Positions 21,485 through 34,556 of a stretch of 64,000 nucleotides of DNA are shown here, one piece after another. The notes beneath the pieces were generated by a model that ran no database searches, was not told the DNA's origin, and worked only from the letters and a program-made list of their open reading frames with translations. The stretch comes from Acidobacteriota bacterium (lineage in GTDB: Bacteria; Acidobacteriota; Terriglobia; Terriglobales; Acidobacteriaceae). The stretch spans positions 1 to 64,000 of the forward strand of contig JAJYFA010000004.1 of the NCBI GenBank assembly GCA_021790995.1. Direction: 5' to 3'. Both the position numbers and the translations under genes were made by a program. The stretch's first letter is position 1. The number at the start of each line of letters is the position of its first letter.

Positions 21485-21680
21485 ACAGCAGCTTCTAGCT
21501 CCGGGCCTCTAGCTTGTTCGAAGCGGGGCCGGGGCCGAGAGGATGCAAAGTTTGCGAAATGTGCGGGCTGATTTTAACGCGCGCACATTTCGCCGGAAAA
21601 CGAATAGCTTCCCGAACCTGGGAAGCCAAAAGCTAGTAGCTAGAAGCTAGTGGCTAGCAGCCAGAAACTGGAGGGTCACC
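21485..21680. repeat. rpoB-rpoC spacer with CTAG-type repeats and a long hairpin
   Basis: TTCTAGCTCC and CCTCTAGCTTG (21492-21515) and, near the right end (about 21631-21660), AGCTAGTAGCTAGAAGCTAG and related text, give an interrupted GCTAG-based repeat. Between them, GCGAAATGTGCG (21554-21565) pairs perfectly with 21582-21593 around a 16-nt loop. No gene. Confidence 0.6.
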
Positions 21681-25871
<4,191 letters not shown>

Positions 25872-25891
25872 CAAGTGCCAGAAACCACGAC

Positions 25892-27070
25892 TCAACAGGC
25901 CCGGCGCAAGCCGGGCCTGTTTACGTTCAGTGCTGTTTTCAGCCGCACGGCGGCTTCATCCGCCACTTCCATCGCCCACTCCGCACCTTGCCGCGTGTTT
26001 TTACGGATATACATCGCGGAGTCGGCTGCACTCAACAGGCTGTCGACTGAGTCGCCATCCTCCGGATAAAGAGCAATCCCCACACTGGCCGTGCCGCGCA
26101 GTTCGTACTCCTCGATGAGAATCGGCTCCTCAAAACAGGATTCCAGGCGCAACACAATCTCTTCCACCCCTTCACGTGCACGTACTTCGGGGAGCAGCAC
26201 AGCGAACTCGTCTCCACCCAGCCGCGCCAGTGTGTCACTGGCGCGCAACTGATATTTCATACGCTTGGCCACTTCCTGCAGGTAACGATCGCCCACCATG
26301 TGCCCATAAGCGTCGTTCACGTTTTTGAAGTCATCCAAGTCGATATAAATCAAGCCGAAGACGCTCGCCGATTGGCGCGCGGTCTCAATCATCGCCTTCA
26401 GTCTCTTCTCCAGGACAAATCGATTCTGCACATCAGTGAGCAGGTCGAACTCAGCGCGGTACACGAGATCGGCGAAGAGCCGCGAAGTCTCGATGGCCAG
26501 CGTAGCCAGTGAGGCTGCCATAGCCAGAGCTTCCTGCTCCGCGGGGCTGGGCCACGTGCGCGCATCGAATGCCGCAAACAACGAACCCAGCGACACCCCG
26601 GATCGCGAGGGAATTGGGAATTCGATAGTACGCAGGGACGAGGCAGAAAGCCTGGCTGGCCGATTCCCCAACGTTGCGCCTTCCGCAACCTGACACCAGC
26701 ACGCAGCTCCGTTCAACCGCACCGAAGCCAGCTCGGTAATTTTCTCCAGAATCCCCGCCAAAGGCTTGGATTGATTGATCTCCTCTAAAATGCGTGCCCG
26801 TCGTTGCTCCACGTACGCCAAAGAGGCGATCTTGCGCCGGTTCTTGCGCTCCAGATACCATCCACGTGCACCCAGCACAAACACCAGCAGAAGCAGGACC
26901 GACAAGGGCACAACTAAGCTATGGCCCTGCGGAAATCCGGTGACAGAGATCACCGCAACATCGCTGGCGGTGGGCAGCAGAATCCCATTGTGTGAATCAG
27001 TCCAGGGAGCCAGTGGCGTTGCTCTCGCATTCAGGGTGCACACAAGAACAGCGACAGCCGCGGCGCTCAT
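25892..27070 (-). CDS. Membrane-anchored GGDEF diguanylate cyclase
   Basis: 392 residues from ATG 27070 (a TTG at 27082 is in frame). An N-terminal signal-like segment (AAAVAVLVCTLNARA) is followed by a periplasmic stretch of about 30 residues, a transmembrane helix (SLVVPLSVLLLLVFVLGARGWYL, about 50-72), a basic coiled-coil and a GAF-like region (about 95-200). The GGDEF domain occupies about 215-375: DLLTDVQNRFVLEKRL, IDLDDFKNVNDAYGH, active site ARLGGDEFA and the product-inhibition I-site RASD exactly five residues before it. It should make cyclic di-GMP from GTP. No EAL domain. The GAF-like region has no obvious ligand motif. Confidence 0.88.
   Translation of the reverse strand: MSAAAVAVLVCTLNARATPLAPWTDSHNGILLPTASDVAVISVTGFPQGHSLVVPLSVLLLLVFVLGARGWYLERKNRRKIASLAYVEQRRARILEEINQSKPLAGILEKITELASVRLNGAACWCQVAEGATLGNRPARLSASSLRTIEFPIPSRSGVSLGSLFAAFDARTWPSPAEQEALAMAASLATLAIETSRLFADLVYRAEFDLLTDVQNRFVLEKRLKAMIETARQSASVFGLIYIDLDDFKNVNDAYGHMVGDRYLQEVAKRMKYQLRASDTLARLGGDEFAVLLPEVRAREGVEEIVLRLESCFEEPILIEEYELRGTASVGIALYPEDGDSVDSLLSAADSAMYIRKNTRQGAEWAMEVADEAAVRLKTALNVNRPGLRRAC
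25895..25923. terminator. Terminator of the rpo operon, overlapping the end of the convergent GGDEF gene
   Basis: ACAGGCCCGGC (25895-25905) and GCCGGGCCTGT (25910-25920) form eleven perfect pairs closed by a GCAA tetraloop, followed by TTA. The last codons of the leftward GGDEF gene (stop at 25892) are encoded by this same hairpin. Confidence 0.75.
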
Positions 27071-27507
27071 TCGTTTCGTCAACTCTATCTACGCCCCCTT
27101 CCGCGTTTTGGCCGCTCTTTTAGGCAAATCTCCCCTTTCTATTGTCCTCGCAAGTTTCACAGCCAACTGGAATGGAAAATACGACGAGGACAAGCAACAC
27201 TGGGGGAACACTTGACTACCTATGTTAACCGGATCGGAATTATTGGAAATAGCACTTTGGTGTCTCAGACTGAAGCGTTGGTGCCTGTGCATCCGGCTTA
27301 TCGACTTTGATGACAACGATATCCGGAGTCGGCAAAAACGGCCGAATCCGTCGACAGTCCGATAAACGCTGCGTCGAAGCCTCCCCCTCCCCAATCCAAA
27401 CCGAAGAGATCCGCCGCTGGAACAGGGACTACACTGGAATGAGCCTGAGCCGGGTCCATGCCTGGCCTTTGAATCGTCAGGCCGCCTGTGCTCCGGGGAG
27501 CAATTCA
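27071..27507. other. 437-bp divergent spacer between GGDEF and arginase genes
   Basis: No gene is recognised. A frame open upstream of arginase from 27307 lacks family similarity and is treated as non-coding. No clear promoter could be assigned. Confidence 0.4.
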
Positions 27508-28503
27508 ATGTCGAACGAAAGTAGAATAGCCTCTGCCAATGTGCCGATCGCAACAGACAAACCTTCAACAGACCACCCACTGAACACGCACGCCCGCCGC
27601 ATTCGCGTAATTGGCGTTCCTCTCGACCTCGGGGCCAGCCGCCGCGGAGTCGACATGGGCCCTTCGGCGGTTCGCGTCGCCGGCCTTGCAGCCCGCCTTG
27701 AAGCCCTCGGCCATCAGGTGACAGACGGCGGTAACATCCGTGTCGAGATTGCGGAAACCCAGAAGCCTGGCAACAAGAACGCGCATTACCTGAAAGAGAT
27801 TGCCGCCACCTGCGCGCGCACCGGCGAAGCCGTCCTGAACGCGCTGGAACAGGGGATGACTCCGCTGATCCTGGGCGGCGACCACTCCGTCGCGGCCGGA
27901 TCGGTCGCCGGCGCTGCCGAGTTCTATCGCCGCCAAGAGAAGAAGATCGGCCTTCTCTGGATCGACGCTCACTCCGACATCAATACGCCGGAGACCTCGC
28001 CCTCGGGTAACGTCCACGGCATGCCGCTGGCCGCCCTGCTTGGCCTGGGCCCCGAACCGCTGGGCAACCTCTTTGGCTATGCGCCCAAGATCGCTCCCGA
28101 AAACGCCGTCCTCATCGGCGTCCGCGATATCGATCCGCCCGAGCGCGAGAATCTGCGCCGCGCAGGCATCGGCCGCGTCTATACCATGCGCGACATCGAC
28201 GAGCGCGGCATGAGAACCGTCATGGAGGAGGCGCTCCAGGCCGCCGGAAACGGCACGGCCGGCTATCACGTCTCCGTTGACATGGACTGGATCGATCCCG
28301 AAGAGGCGCCCGGCGTCGGCACGCCCGTGCGCGGCGGCGCCACCTATCGCGAAGCCCACCTCGCCATGGAGATCGTCGCCGACGACGGCCGCCTCATCAG
28401 CTTCGAGGTCGTCGAGGTCAACCCCGTTATCGACGAGCACAACCGCACCGCCGATCTGGCCGTCGAACTCGCCTGCTCGGCATTCGGGAAGAAGATCCTC
28501 TGA
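27508..28503 (+). CDS. rocF: Arginase
   Basis: 331 residues from ATG 27508, chosen for GGGGAG eight bases upstream; the open frame continues 201 bp further upstream without family similarity. The enzyme hydrolyses L-arginine to ornithine and urea with a dinuclear Mn centre. Metal-ligand motifs are complete: GGDHSVAAG, WIDAHSDIN, and VSVDMDWIDPEEAPG with FEVVEVNP. The N-terminal VIGVPLDLGASRRGVDMGPSAVR is arginase rather than agmatinase type. No urease or other arginine genes are nearby. An 11-bp inverted repeat follows at 28516-28547. Confidence 0.92.
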   Translation: MSNESRIASANVPIATDKPSTDHPLNTHARRIRVIGVPLDLGASRRGVDMGPSAVRVAGLAARLEALGHQVTDGGNIRVEIAETQKPGNKNAHYLKEIAATCARTGEAVLNALEQGMTPLILGGDHSVAAGSVAGAAEFYRRQEKKIGLLWIDAHSDINTPETSPSGNVHGMPLAALLGLGPEPLGNLFGYAPKIAPENAVLIGVRDIDPPERENLRRAGIGRVYTMRDIDERGMRTVMEEALQAAGNGTAGYHVSVDMDWIDPEEAPGVGTPVRGGATYREAHLAMEIVADDGRLISFEVVEVNPVIDEHNRTADLAVELACSAFGKKIL

Positions 28504-28848
28504 GCGGCGGCGATCACTCAGATGGGCTCCGAGTATCCCATCTGAGTCGCAAGTCGCTTTACTCCGGCCAGAAATACCTGAAAGCTCCTCGAAGTGTTCG
28601 ATTCCGCCGAAAGGCATCGCGCCATTCGCCTGGCGCCGGAAAGCTTTTGAAAGTCTGCGAGGAGTTTTTGGAGAGCGCCGGATGGTCTATCGATTGCATC
28701 GGGATTCTGGAACTTTTTTCTGGATGCGCGGTGCAGCAGCGACGGTTCCTTGTACTCATTCGCAATCGCAGCCAGATCGCCAAGCTACGCAATCTGGATT
28801 CCAAGGCAGCAATCGGCAGATTTGTCCTCGCAGGAAGAAAAGACGAAA
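28504..28848. other. 345-bp spacer between arginase and ddl
   Basis: Apart from the inverted repeat near the arginase stop, nothing recognisable. The open frame running into ddl from 28750 is judged non-coding before 28849. Confidence 0.4.
28516..28547 (+). terminator. Inverted repeat after arginase
   Basis: ACTCAGATGGG (28516-28526) pairs perfectly with 28537-28547 around a 10-nt loop. No T-run follows. Confidence 0.45.
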
Positions 28849-30009
28849 ATGAGACAAATGGCAAAAAAACTTCGTGTAGGCATACTTTTTGGCGGCCGCA
28901 GCGGCGAACATGAGGTTTCGCTGCTCTCGGCCGCTTCGGTTCTCAAAGCCATCGACCGCAGTAAATTCGATGTGATCCCCATCGGCATCACCAAAGAGGG
29001 CCGATGGCTGGCCGCGTCCGGTGCCAACCAGTTGCTCAATGGCGACCTGAGCACCGTGGCGCGGCAATTGCGTGCTGGCGACCCCGAAGCCACACCCGGC
29101 GCAAAGCTCCTCCACGAAGGCATTCCCACGCTGCTCGCGCCTGTCCCAGGCCCGCAAGGCCCTGCGGGCAAGGCCATCGATGTCGTCTTTCCCGTTCTCC
29201 ACGGCACCTTCGGCGAGGACGGCACCATCCAGGGACTCTTCGAGCTTGCCGGCATCGCCTACGTCGGCTCCGGCGTGCTGGGCTCAGCGGCTGGCATGGA
29301 CAAGGATGTGATGAAGCGCCTCTTCGTCCAGGCAGGTCTGCCCATCGTCAGGCACGTCACGCTGCTGCGCGCCGACTGGGAAAGGAACCCGCGCAAATCC
29401 GTCGCCGCCGTCGAGCGCGCTCTCCGCTATCCGCTCTTCGTCAAGCCCGCGAACCTCGGCTCCTCGGTCGGCATCAGCAAAGCGCGCGACCGCAGGGAGC
29501 TCGGCCCCGCGCTTGCGCTCGCCGCCAAATACGATCGCAAGCTCATCGTCGAAGAGGGCGTCGGCGGCAAGAAATCCCGTGCCCGCGAGTTCGAGGTCGC
29601 CGTACTCGGCAACAACACCCCAAAGGCGAGTGTTGCCGGGGAGATCGTTCCCGGCAAGGAGTTCTACGACTACGAGGCGAAGTATCTCGCCGAAGGCTCT
29701 GTGCCCATTGTCCCGGCGAAGATCGCCCGCGCCGAATCCAAGAAGATCCGCGAGATGGCTGTCGCCGCATTTCGCGCCTGCGACCTGGCGGGTCTCGCTC
29801 GCGTCGACTTCCTCATGGAGCCAGCAGGCAAACGCCGCATCTACGTCAACGAAGTCAATACCATGCCGGGTTTCACGCAGATCAGCATGTACCCCAAGCT
29901 ATGGGAAGCATCCGGCCTCGCCTACACCGATCTCATCACGCGTCTCATCGAGCTCGCCATCGAGCGCCACGCGGAAAAGGACAAGACGGCGTACTCGCGC
30001 GAAGAATGA
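28849..30009 (+). CDS. ddl: D-alanine--D-alanine ligase
   Basis: 386 residues from ATG 28849 (ATG 28858 is an equal alternative), with AGGAAG upstream. It joins two D-Ala molecules using ATP for peptidoglycan. Seen: N-terminal [43 protein letters not shown], the ATP-grasp [13 protein letters not shown] and EFEVAVLGN, and the C-terminal metal and ligand motif ARVDFLME with [18 protein letters not shown]. The EFYDYEAKY segment carries the Tyr expected for D-Ala-D-Ala (rather than D-lactate) specificity. Single gene, cytoplasmic. Confidence 0.94.
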   Translation: MRQMAKKLRVGILFGGRSGEHEVSLLSAASVLKAIDRSKFDVIPIGITKEGRWLAASGANQLLNGDLSTVARQLRAGDPEATPGAKLLHEGIPTLLAPVPGPQGPAGKAIDVVFPVLHGTFGEDGTIQGLFELAGIAYVGSGVLGSAAGMDKDVMKRLFVQAGLPIVRHVTLLRADWERNPRKSVAAVERALRYPLFVKPANLGSSVGISKARDRRELGPALALAAKYDRKLIVEEGVGGKKSRAREFEVAVLGNNTPKASVAGEIVPGKEFYDYEAKYLAEGSVPIVPAKIARAESKKIREMAVAAFRACDLAGLARVDFLMEPAGKRRIYVNEVNTMPGFTQISMYPKLWEASGLAYTDLITRLIELAIERHAEKDKTAYSREE

Positions 30010-30134
30010 TTGCCATGCTTGCCGGGATCACTCGACTGAGCCACAAAACCCGCACCTGCCCCAGATCACGCAAACAACGCGTCAGTTGTCCCGATGACCG
30101 CTGCACAAAGCTGAAGGTCCCGAACTGCGCAAAG

Positions 30135-31175
30135 TCAATGTCTTGCCCGCGTGGTCAGATGATTCAGCACGAACTCACGGATCAAATTGCCCACCATATT
30201 GCCCCCCAAGTCGCCAAATCCGTTGATGAGCACAAGGCTGCCGCCTCGTTCACTGGCCGGAAAGTAAGCATTGGAGAGCGCCGCCGCCGAAAAGTCGCCC
30301 AGAATCTCGGGGAAGTTCACTTTTCGAGATCCATCGTCGCCGCGCGTCACGAAAGTGGAGGCGATGGCATGATACGCGCGCGCTTTGGTGCTGCCTTTGC
30401 CCATGATGAAGTACCGCGGATCGGCATGAAAGATGGACGGGAAAACTGCTTCGGTCAGCAATGCTCCGGAAGCATGGGTTGCATAAAAGGCGCCATAACG
30501 CTTGGCGTATCCATCCCACCCGCTTCCAAAACTCGGAAAGACGTTTCGGTACTGCTCTGCTCCCGCGACCGCTCCCGTGGTCAAAAACGTAACCGGATCT
30601 ACGAGCGAGCGCAATGCCAGGCGGTACTTCTGTTTTGGCAGCATAGGCGGCGCATTCCAGTCGAAGCTCGAATAGAAATTCGGGAAGACCTTGAACACAC
30701 GCTGCTGCTCCGCGATTTCGACCTGCTCGATCGAAGCCGTGTGTTCGTCCATCACGACCACGCTCGTCGCTGCTGCCGAAACACGAAGCACCACATCCGG
30801 CACGATCACCGCAGCAACAGGCCGCAGTGCGATCGGCTTCGACACGAAAGTTGTCATCCCTTTGCGGGAGACCGTGACGACGTACGTGCCGGGTTCAAGA
30901 TTCGCAAAATCAAACTGCCCCATCGCGCCCGAACTCAACTGGCGCAGGGTCTCCGGCGAGCCAGGCTCCGACAACTGAACGCTGGCGCCTTCGATGACAT
31001 CGCCGTTTGTGTCCAGCACTGTGCCCGAGATCTCCGCAGTTGCACTCGATGATGCGCTCTGATTTTGAGTGACCGTAGATAGCTGATCCGCCGCTTGAGC
31101 GTGAGCTGAAATGCACGGCAAAAACGCTGCTGCGGTGCACCCCAACAACAGGAACCATCTGCGGATGCGAGCCAA
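30135..31175 (-). CDS. Exported protein with carboxypeptidase-regulatory-like domain
   Basis: About 346 residues. A TTG start at 31175 is preferred because GGGAGG lies eight bases upstream and a signal peptide (RWFLLLGCTAAAFLPCISAHA) follows at once; ATG 31211 is possible. Residues about 45-130 form a carboxypeptidase D regulatory-like beta sandwich (ISGTVLDTNGDVIEGASVQL, FDFANLEPGTYVVTVSRKGM). The remaining 200 residues (from about SSFDWNAPPMLPKQKYRLALRS) look like a soluble or beta-rich domain seen with this N-terminus in Acidobacteriota; I do not recognise its function. There is no TonB plug or barrel, so it is not a receptor. Envelope role inferred. Confidence 0.6.
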   Translation of the reverse strand: MARIRRWFLLLGCTAAAFLPCISAHAQAADQLSTVTQNQSASSSATAEISGTVLDTNGDVIEGASVQLSEPGSPETLRQLSSGAMGQFDFANLEPGTYVVTVSRKGMTTFVSKPIALRPVAAVIVPDVVLRVSAAATSVVVMDEHTASIEQVEIAEQQRVFKVFPNFYSSFDWNAPPMLPKQKYRLALRSLVDPVTFLTTGAVAGAEQYRNVFPSFGSGWDGYAKRYGAFYATHASGALLTEAVFPSIFHADPRYFIMGKGSTKARAYHAIASTFVTRGDDGSRKVNFPEILGDFSAAALSNAYFPASERGGSLVLINGFGDLGGNMVGNLIREFVLNHLTTRARH

Positions 31176-31528
31176 TCCATTCACCTCCCAATGGAAATTG
31201 GTGCCTCCCATAGAGACGCACGGATCGCGTAAGCGTAAGCCCCTCAGACGCTCTCACTGCGTATTCGAAGCCGGCCGTAAATATGCACAGCGCGCACGGA
31301 TGGATTCAGTCTGTCTTCAGCTTCAGTTCGTCAAACTATCTGCTATGATTCGGGACATGTTCGGAGGGGAAAGCTGAACCGGGCTGATCTGTTCGAACGA
31401 ATCTTTGCGCCCTGGGCTCAATCGCCGCGTTCCACAATTCCGGGATCGGACGCTGTTCCGTTGGGCTGCGCCACAACTGGGTGCAGGCTTTTCTCTGGTC
31501 TTTTTGGACCGTTCGAATCGGGATTCCA
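31176..31528. other. 353-bp divergent spacer upstream of the two-component system
   Basis: No gene seen. Likely contains the promoters of the exported protein (left) and of the response regulator (right), but no pair of hexamers stands out. Confidence 0.35.
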
Positions 31529-32212
31529 GTGCATATTTTAGTCATCGAAGACGAAGAGCGGCTGGCGAAGAACCTCGCAACCGCTATCCTGCGTAATGCA
31601 GGTTTTGCGGTCGATATCGCGCTGAATGGCGAAGATGGGCTGCATCTGGCCCAGTCCAATGTTTTCGACTGCATCATTCTCGATCTCATGCTGCCGGGCC
31701 GATCCGGGCGCGAGGTGCTGCGCGCGCTGCGTTCAAGCGGGAACAAAACTCCCGTACTCGTGCTCACCGCGCGGGACGAGAAAGCGTCCATCGTGGAATT
31801 GCTCAGCGAGGGTGCGGACGATTATCTGGCAAAGCCCTTCGACCTCGGCGAATTGCTGGCGCGAATGAAGGCGCTGATCCGGCGCAGCAGCGGACATGCC
31901 AGCGCCCAGCTTGTGGTCGGCGACCTTGTGCTCGATACAAACAGCCGGACGGTGTCGCGCGCCGGGAAGCGAATCGACCTGACGCCCATGGAATACCGGA
32001 CCCTGGCCTATCTGATGACGCATCACGGAAAAGTGATCTCGAAGGAGACGCTTCTTGAACATCTGTACGATTACAACTGGGAGAAGTTCAGCAACGTGAT
32101 CGAGGTTTACATCTCCGCGCTACGGCGCAAGATCGACGCGAACTCATCCGAACGGCTCATCCACACGCTCCGGGGACATGGGTACGTCATCCGAAACGAG
32201 GAAGCGTCATAA
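31529..32212 (+). CDS. OmpR/PhoB-family response regulator
   Basis: 227 residues from GTG 31529, the point where the receiver domain begins (VHILVIEDEERL). The receiver has the acidic pair in EDE, phospho-acceptor Asp in IILDLMLPGRSG, Thr in LVLTARDEK and Lys in LAKPFD. The C-terminal winged helix (residues about 130-225) includes LTPMEYRTLAYLMTHHGKVISKE-type text and VEVYISALRRKID, with RLIHTLRGHGYVI at the end. It should bind DNA as a dimer after phosphorylation by the adjacent kinase. The stop codon (32210-32212) lies against the kinase reading frame, indicating translational coupling. Confidence 0.92.
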   Translation: MHILVIEDEERLAKNLATAILRNAGFAVDIALNGEDGLHLAQSNVFDCIILDLMLPGRSGREVLRALRSSGNKTPVLVLTARDEKASIVELLSEGADDYLAKPFDLGELLARMKALIRRSSGHASAQLVVGDLVLDTNSRTVSRAGKRIDLTPMEYRTLAYLMTHHGKVISKETLLEHLYDYNWEKFSNVIEVYISALRRKIDANSSERLIHTLRGHGYVIRNEEAS

Positions 32213-32238
32213 TCGTCTCATCCATCCGCGGACGCGTT

Positions 32239-33684
32239 GTGCTGCTCGCCCTCGGCGCGCAGATCCTGGCGATCGGCTGCGCTGTAGGCATCTCCGTGGC
32301 CTATATTCATCGGGCACTCTGGTCGAGCGCCGATGCGCGTCTGCAATCGCGCATGATCAAGCTGCTCGCACTCGTGGGCGAAGACGACAACAATCCAAGC
32401 CGCCTGGAATTCGATGCCAATCAGGCAAATGTGCCGCCGGGCGATTTGTATTACATCGAAGATGAACAGGGACGCACGATTGCGGGGAGCCCCTCGTGGA
32501 TCGGGCCGATCAGAGAACATCTACGCAAGCGGGGAAAGCCGTGGAACCGCAGGCTGGATGGCAGGGAATTACGGGTCGCAGTCATGTGGAACGCCGCTAT
32601 CTTCGATCAGGAAGACATACGCATTCCGCAACTGCACGCCACGTTGTTCTACGCCATGCCCGTCGACGGCACTGCGACGCAGATTGCCAGGGCGTCGCAA
32701 GTCGCGGTTTTGGTGGGACTGCTGTCGGTGCTGCTTTCCGCGCTCCTGACCTGGTGGGCTGTGGGGCGTGGAATCGAGCCGCTCACCGACTTTGCGCGGT
32801 ACGCCGACCGGATCGAGGTCGACAGAACCGAGTTCAGCGAGCCAGGCAACATCGCCAGAAACTCCGAACTGATTCCACTTGCCCGGGCGCTGGCTTCACT
32901 GCAGGAGCGCGTGCAGCAGGCATTTCAGCGCGAGCGGCAGTTCTTGAGCGATGCCGCGCATGAACTGAAGACCGCCGTAGCGATTCAGAAGTCTACCCTG
33001 CAATTGCTGGAACAAAGGCAACTCAACGAGAATGAGTACCGCGAAGGCGTCAGCCAGGCGCTTGAAGATACGGGCCGCATCGAGCACCTGGTACGCAACA
33101 TGCTTCTGCTTTCGTCTCTGGAGCACGCGCGGCAGTCGGCGCGCGACACACCGTCTTCAGTCCGGATTGGCGATACAATTGTCAGCGCCATCGAGCAGCT
33201 CTCGCCAGTTGCGCAGATTCGTTCCGTACAGTGCATCTTCGAGTGCCAATCCGATGCGCAGATTCGAGGCAATGAATCGGACCTGACACTGCTTTGGACC
33301 AACTTGATCGAGAATGCGGTCCGGCACTCCGATCCGGGAACCGAAGTCCGAATCGAATTGGAAGACAAGGAAAGCGCATCTACGGTGCGTATCGTCGATC
33401 GAGGCAGCGGAATCTCCAGCGTCGATCTTCCGCACGTCTTTGAGCGCTTTTACCGTTCGGATGTCTCGCGTTCGCGCTCGACAGGTGGTTTTGGACTCGG
33501 CCTGTCCATCGCAAGAGCCATCGTCGAAAACCTCGACGGAAGCATTCAAATCTCCAGCGATCCAGAAGCGGGAACGACGGTCGAAGTGACCTTGCCTCAC
33601 ACCGAAGTTACCCTCCGAGAAACTGCAAGCACGGAGCCACACGGCGGCGCGCAACACTCTGCACAAAATTCCTATCCCGCTTAA
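32239..33684 (+). CDS. Membrane sensor histidine kinase
   Basis: 481 residues if GTG 32239 is the start. The first transmembrane helix starts immediately (LLALGAQILAIGCAVGISVAY), and the basic residues that normally precede it (SSIRGRVV) lie upstream in the same frame without an ATG/GTG/TTG, so a rare start such as ATA or ATC near 32209-32214, overlapping the regulator stop, is possible. A periplasmic sensor of about 130 residues, second helix (AVLVGLLSVLLSALLTWWAV), HAMP region, H-box FLSDAAHELKTAVAIQ, N-box NLIENAVRHS, G1 DRGSGIS and G2 GFGLGLSIA are present. The signal is unknown. Next gene encodes a PepSY-like protein, a likely target or sensor accessory. Confidence 0.9.
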   Translation: MLLALGAQILAIGCAVGISVAYIHRALWSSADARLQSRMIKLLALVGEDDNNPSRLEFDANQANVPPGDLYYIEDEQGRTIAGSPSWIGPIREHLRKRGKPWNRRLDGRELRVAVMWNAAIFDQEDIRIPQLHATLFYAMPVDGTATQIARASQVAVLVGLLSVLLSALLTWWAVGRGIEPLTDFARYADRIEVDRTEFSEPGNIARNSELIPLARALASLQERVQQAFQRERQFLSDAAHELKTAVAIQKSTLQLLEQRQLNENEYREGVSQALEDTGRIEHLVRNMLLLSSLEHARQSARDTPSSVRIGDTIVSAIEQLSPVAQIRSVQCIFECQSDAQIRGNESDLTLLWTNLIENAVRHSDPGTEVRIELEDKESASTVRIVDRGSGISSVDLPHVFERFYRSDVSRSRSTGGFGLGLSIARAIVENLDGSIQISSDPEAGTTVEVTLPHTEVTLRETASTEPHGGAQHSAQNSYPA

Positions 33685-33749
33685 GCCGCTCTTCAGGAGT
33701 ACATCCGCAGACTTACATTCAGGTGCAACCAGCACCTGGAGGATGTTCG

Positions 33750-34217
33750 ATGAACACCGTGTATAGCAAGATTTTCTTTGGCGTCTTCTGCATTGGAATT
33801 GGCACAGTATGCTATGCAGCAGAAAAGCCCGTTCCACGCGCAGAGTTGCCTGCGGCCGTTCAGAAGACGGCGGATGCACAGAGTAAGGGCGCGGTCGTCA
33901 ATCGCTACGTGAAGGACAACGAGGATGGCCAGCTTGAGTATGAAGTGGAGATGACGGTGAACGGCCATTCCAAGGACGTCGGCATCGCTCCCGATGGACG
34001 GCTGCTGGAAGTTGAAGAGCAAGTGGAGTTCAATCAGCTTCCTGCCGCAGTGCAGCAGGGCCTGAAAGACAAGGCGGGAACAGGAAACATCACGAAGGTC
34101 GAGTCGATCACGAAGAAGGGAATGATCGTTGCGTACGAGGCGCAGGTGCGCACAAACGGACGACATTCCGAAATTCAAGTCGGGCCCAACGGCCAGCAGC
34201 TCTCGCACGAAGAATAA
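33750..34217 (+). CDS. Periplasmic PepSY-like protein
   Basis: 155 residues from ATG 33750 with GGAGG nine bases upstream. A signal peptide (KIFFGVFCIGIGTVCYA) covers residues 7-23. Two tandem PepSY-like units follow: ELPAAVQKTADAQ with YEVEMTVNGHSKDVGIAPDGRLLEVEE, and QLPAAVQQGLKDKA with YEAQVRTNGRHSEIQVGPNGQQL. PepSY-like domains bind or inhibit periplasmic peptidases or sense envelope conditions in some proteins. It lies 65 bp downstream of the kinase and is probably in its regulon. Confidence 0.72.
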   Translation: MNTVYSKIFFGVFCIGIGTVCYAAEKPVPRAELPAAVQKTADAQSKGAVVNRYVKDNEDGQLEYEVEMTVNGHSKDVGIAPDGRLLEVEEQVEFNQLPAAVQQGLKDKAGTGNITKVESITKKGMIVAYEAQVRTNGRHSEIQVGPNGQQLSHEE

Positions 34218-34556
34218 TTGAACGGCCGAATTGCATGTGGCTCAGGCCTGCTGAACGGGCAAGGAAGGGACAGCCTTGACGGGATAGCGATTTCTCAAGA
34301 ATGAATTCCCTTCCCTGCTCCTGCTGCCTTGCGCTGGAGGCGCAATGGAAATTGGCGCTGCACTTTAGCTATAAGAGGACGGCAAATGTCGCCCTCGGGG
34401 CCCGGAAGGACAAAACAAAACCGTACCAGGATGCCCAACATGCCCTTCATGCGATTCTTCTGCGCATTCAGGAACCCTTAAGTTAACGCGAGTATATTTC
34501 TTGTAGCGTGGAGGACCGTCTTTCGCCGCGCCTTATTCGCTTTCAGGAGAACGCCC
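34218..34556. other. 339-bp spacer
   Basis: No gene recognised. TATATT at about 34493 within an A+T-rich segment may be a -10 box for the following gene; no -35 match. Confidence 0.35.
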
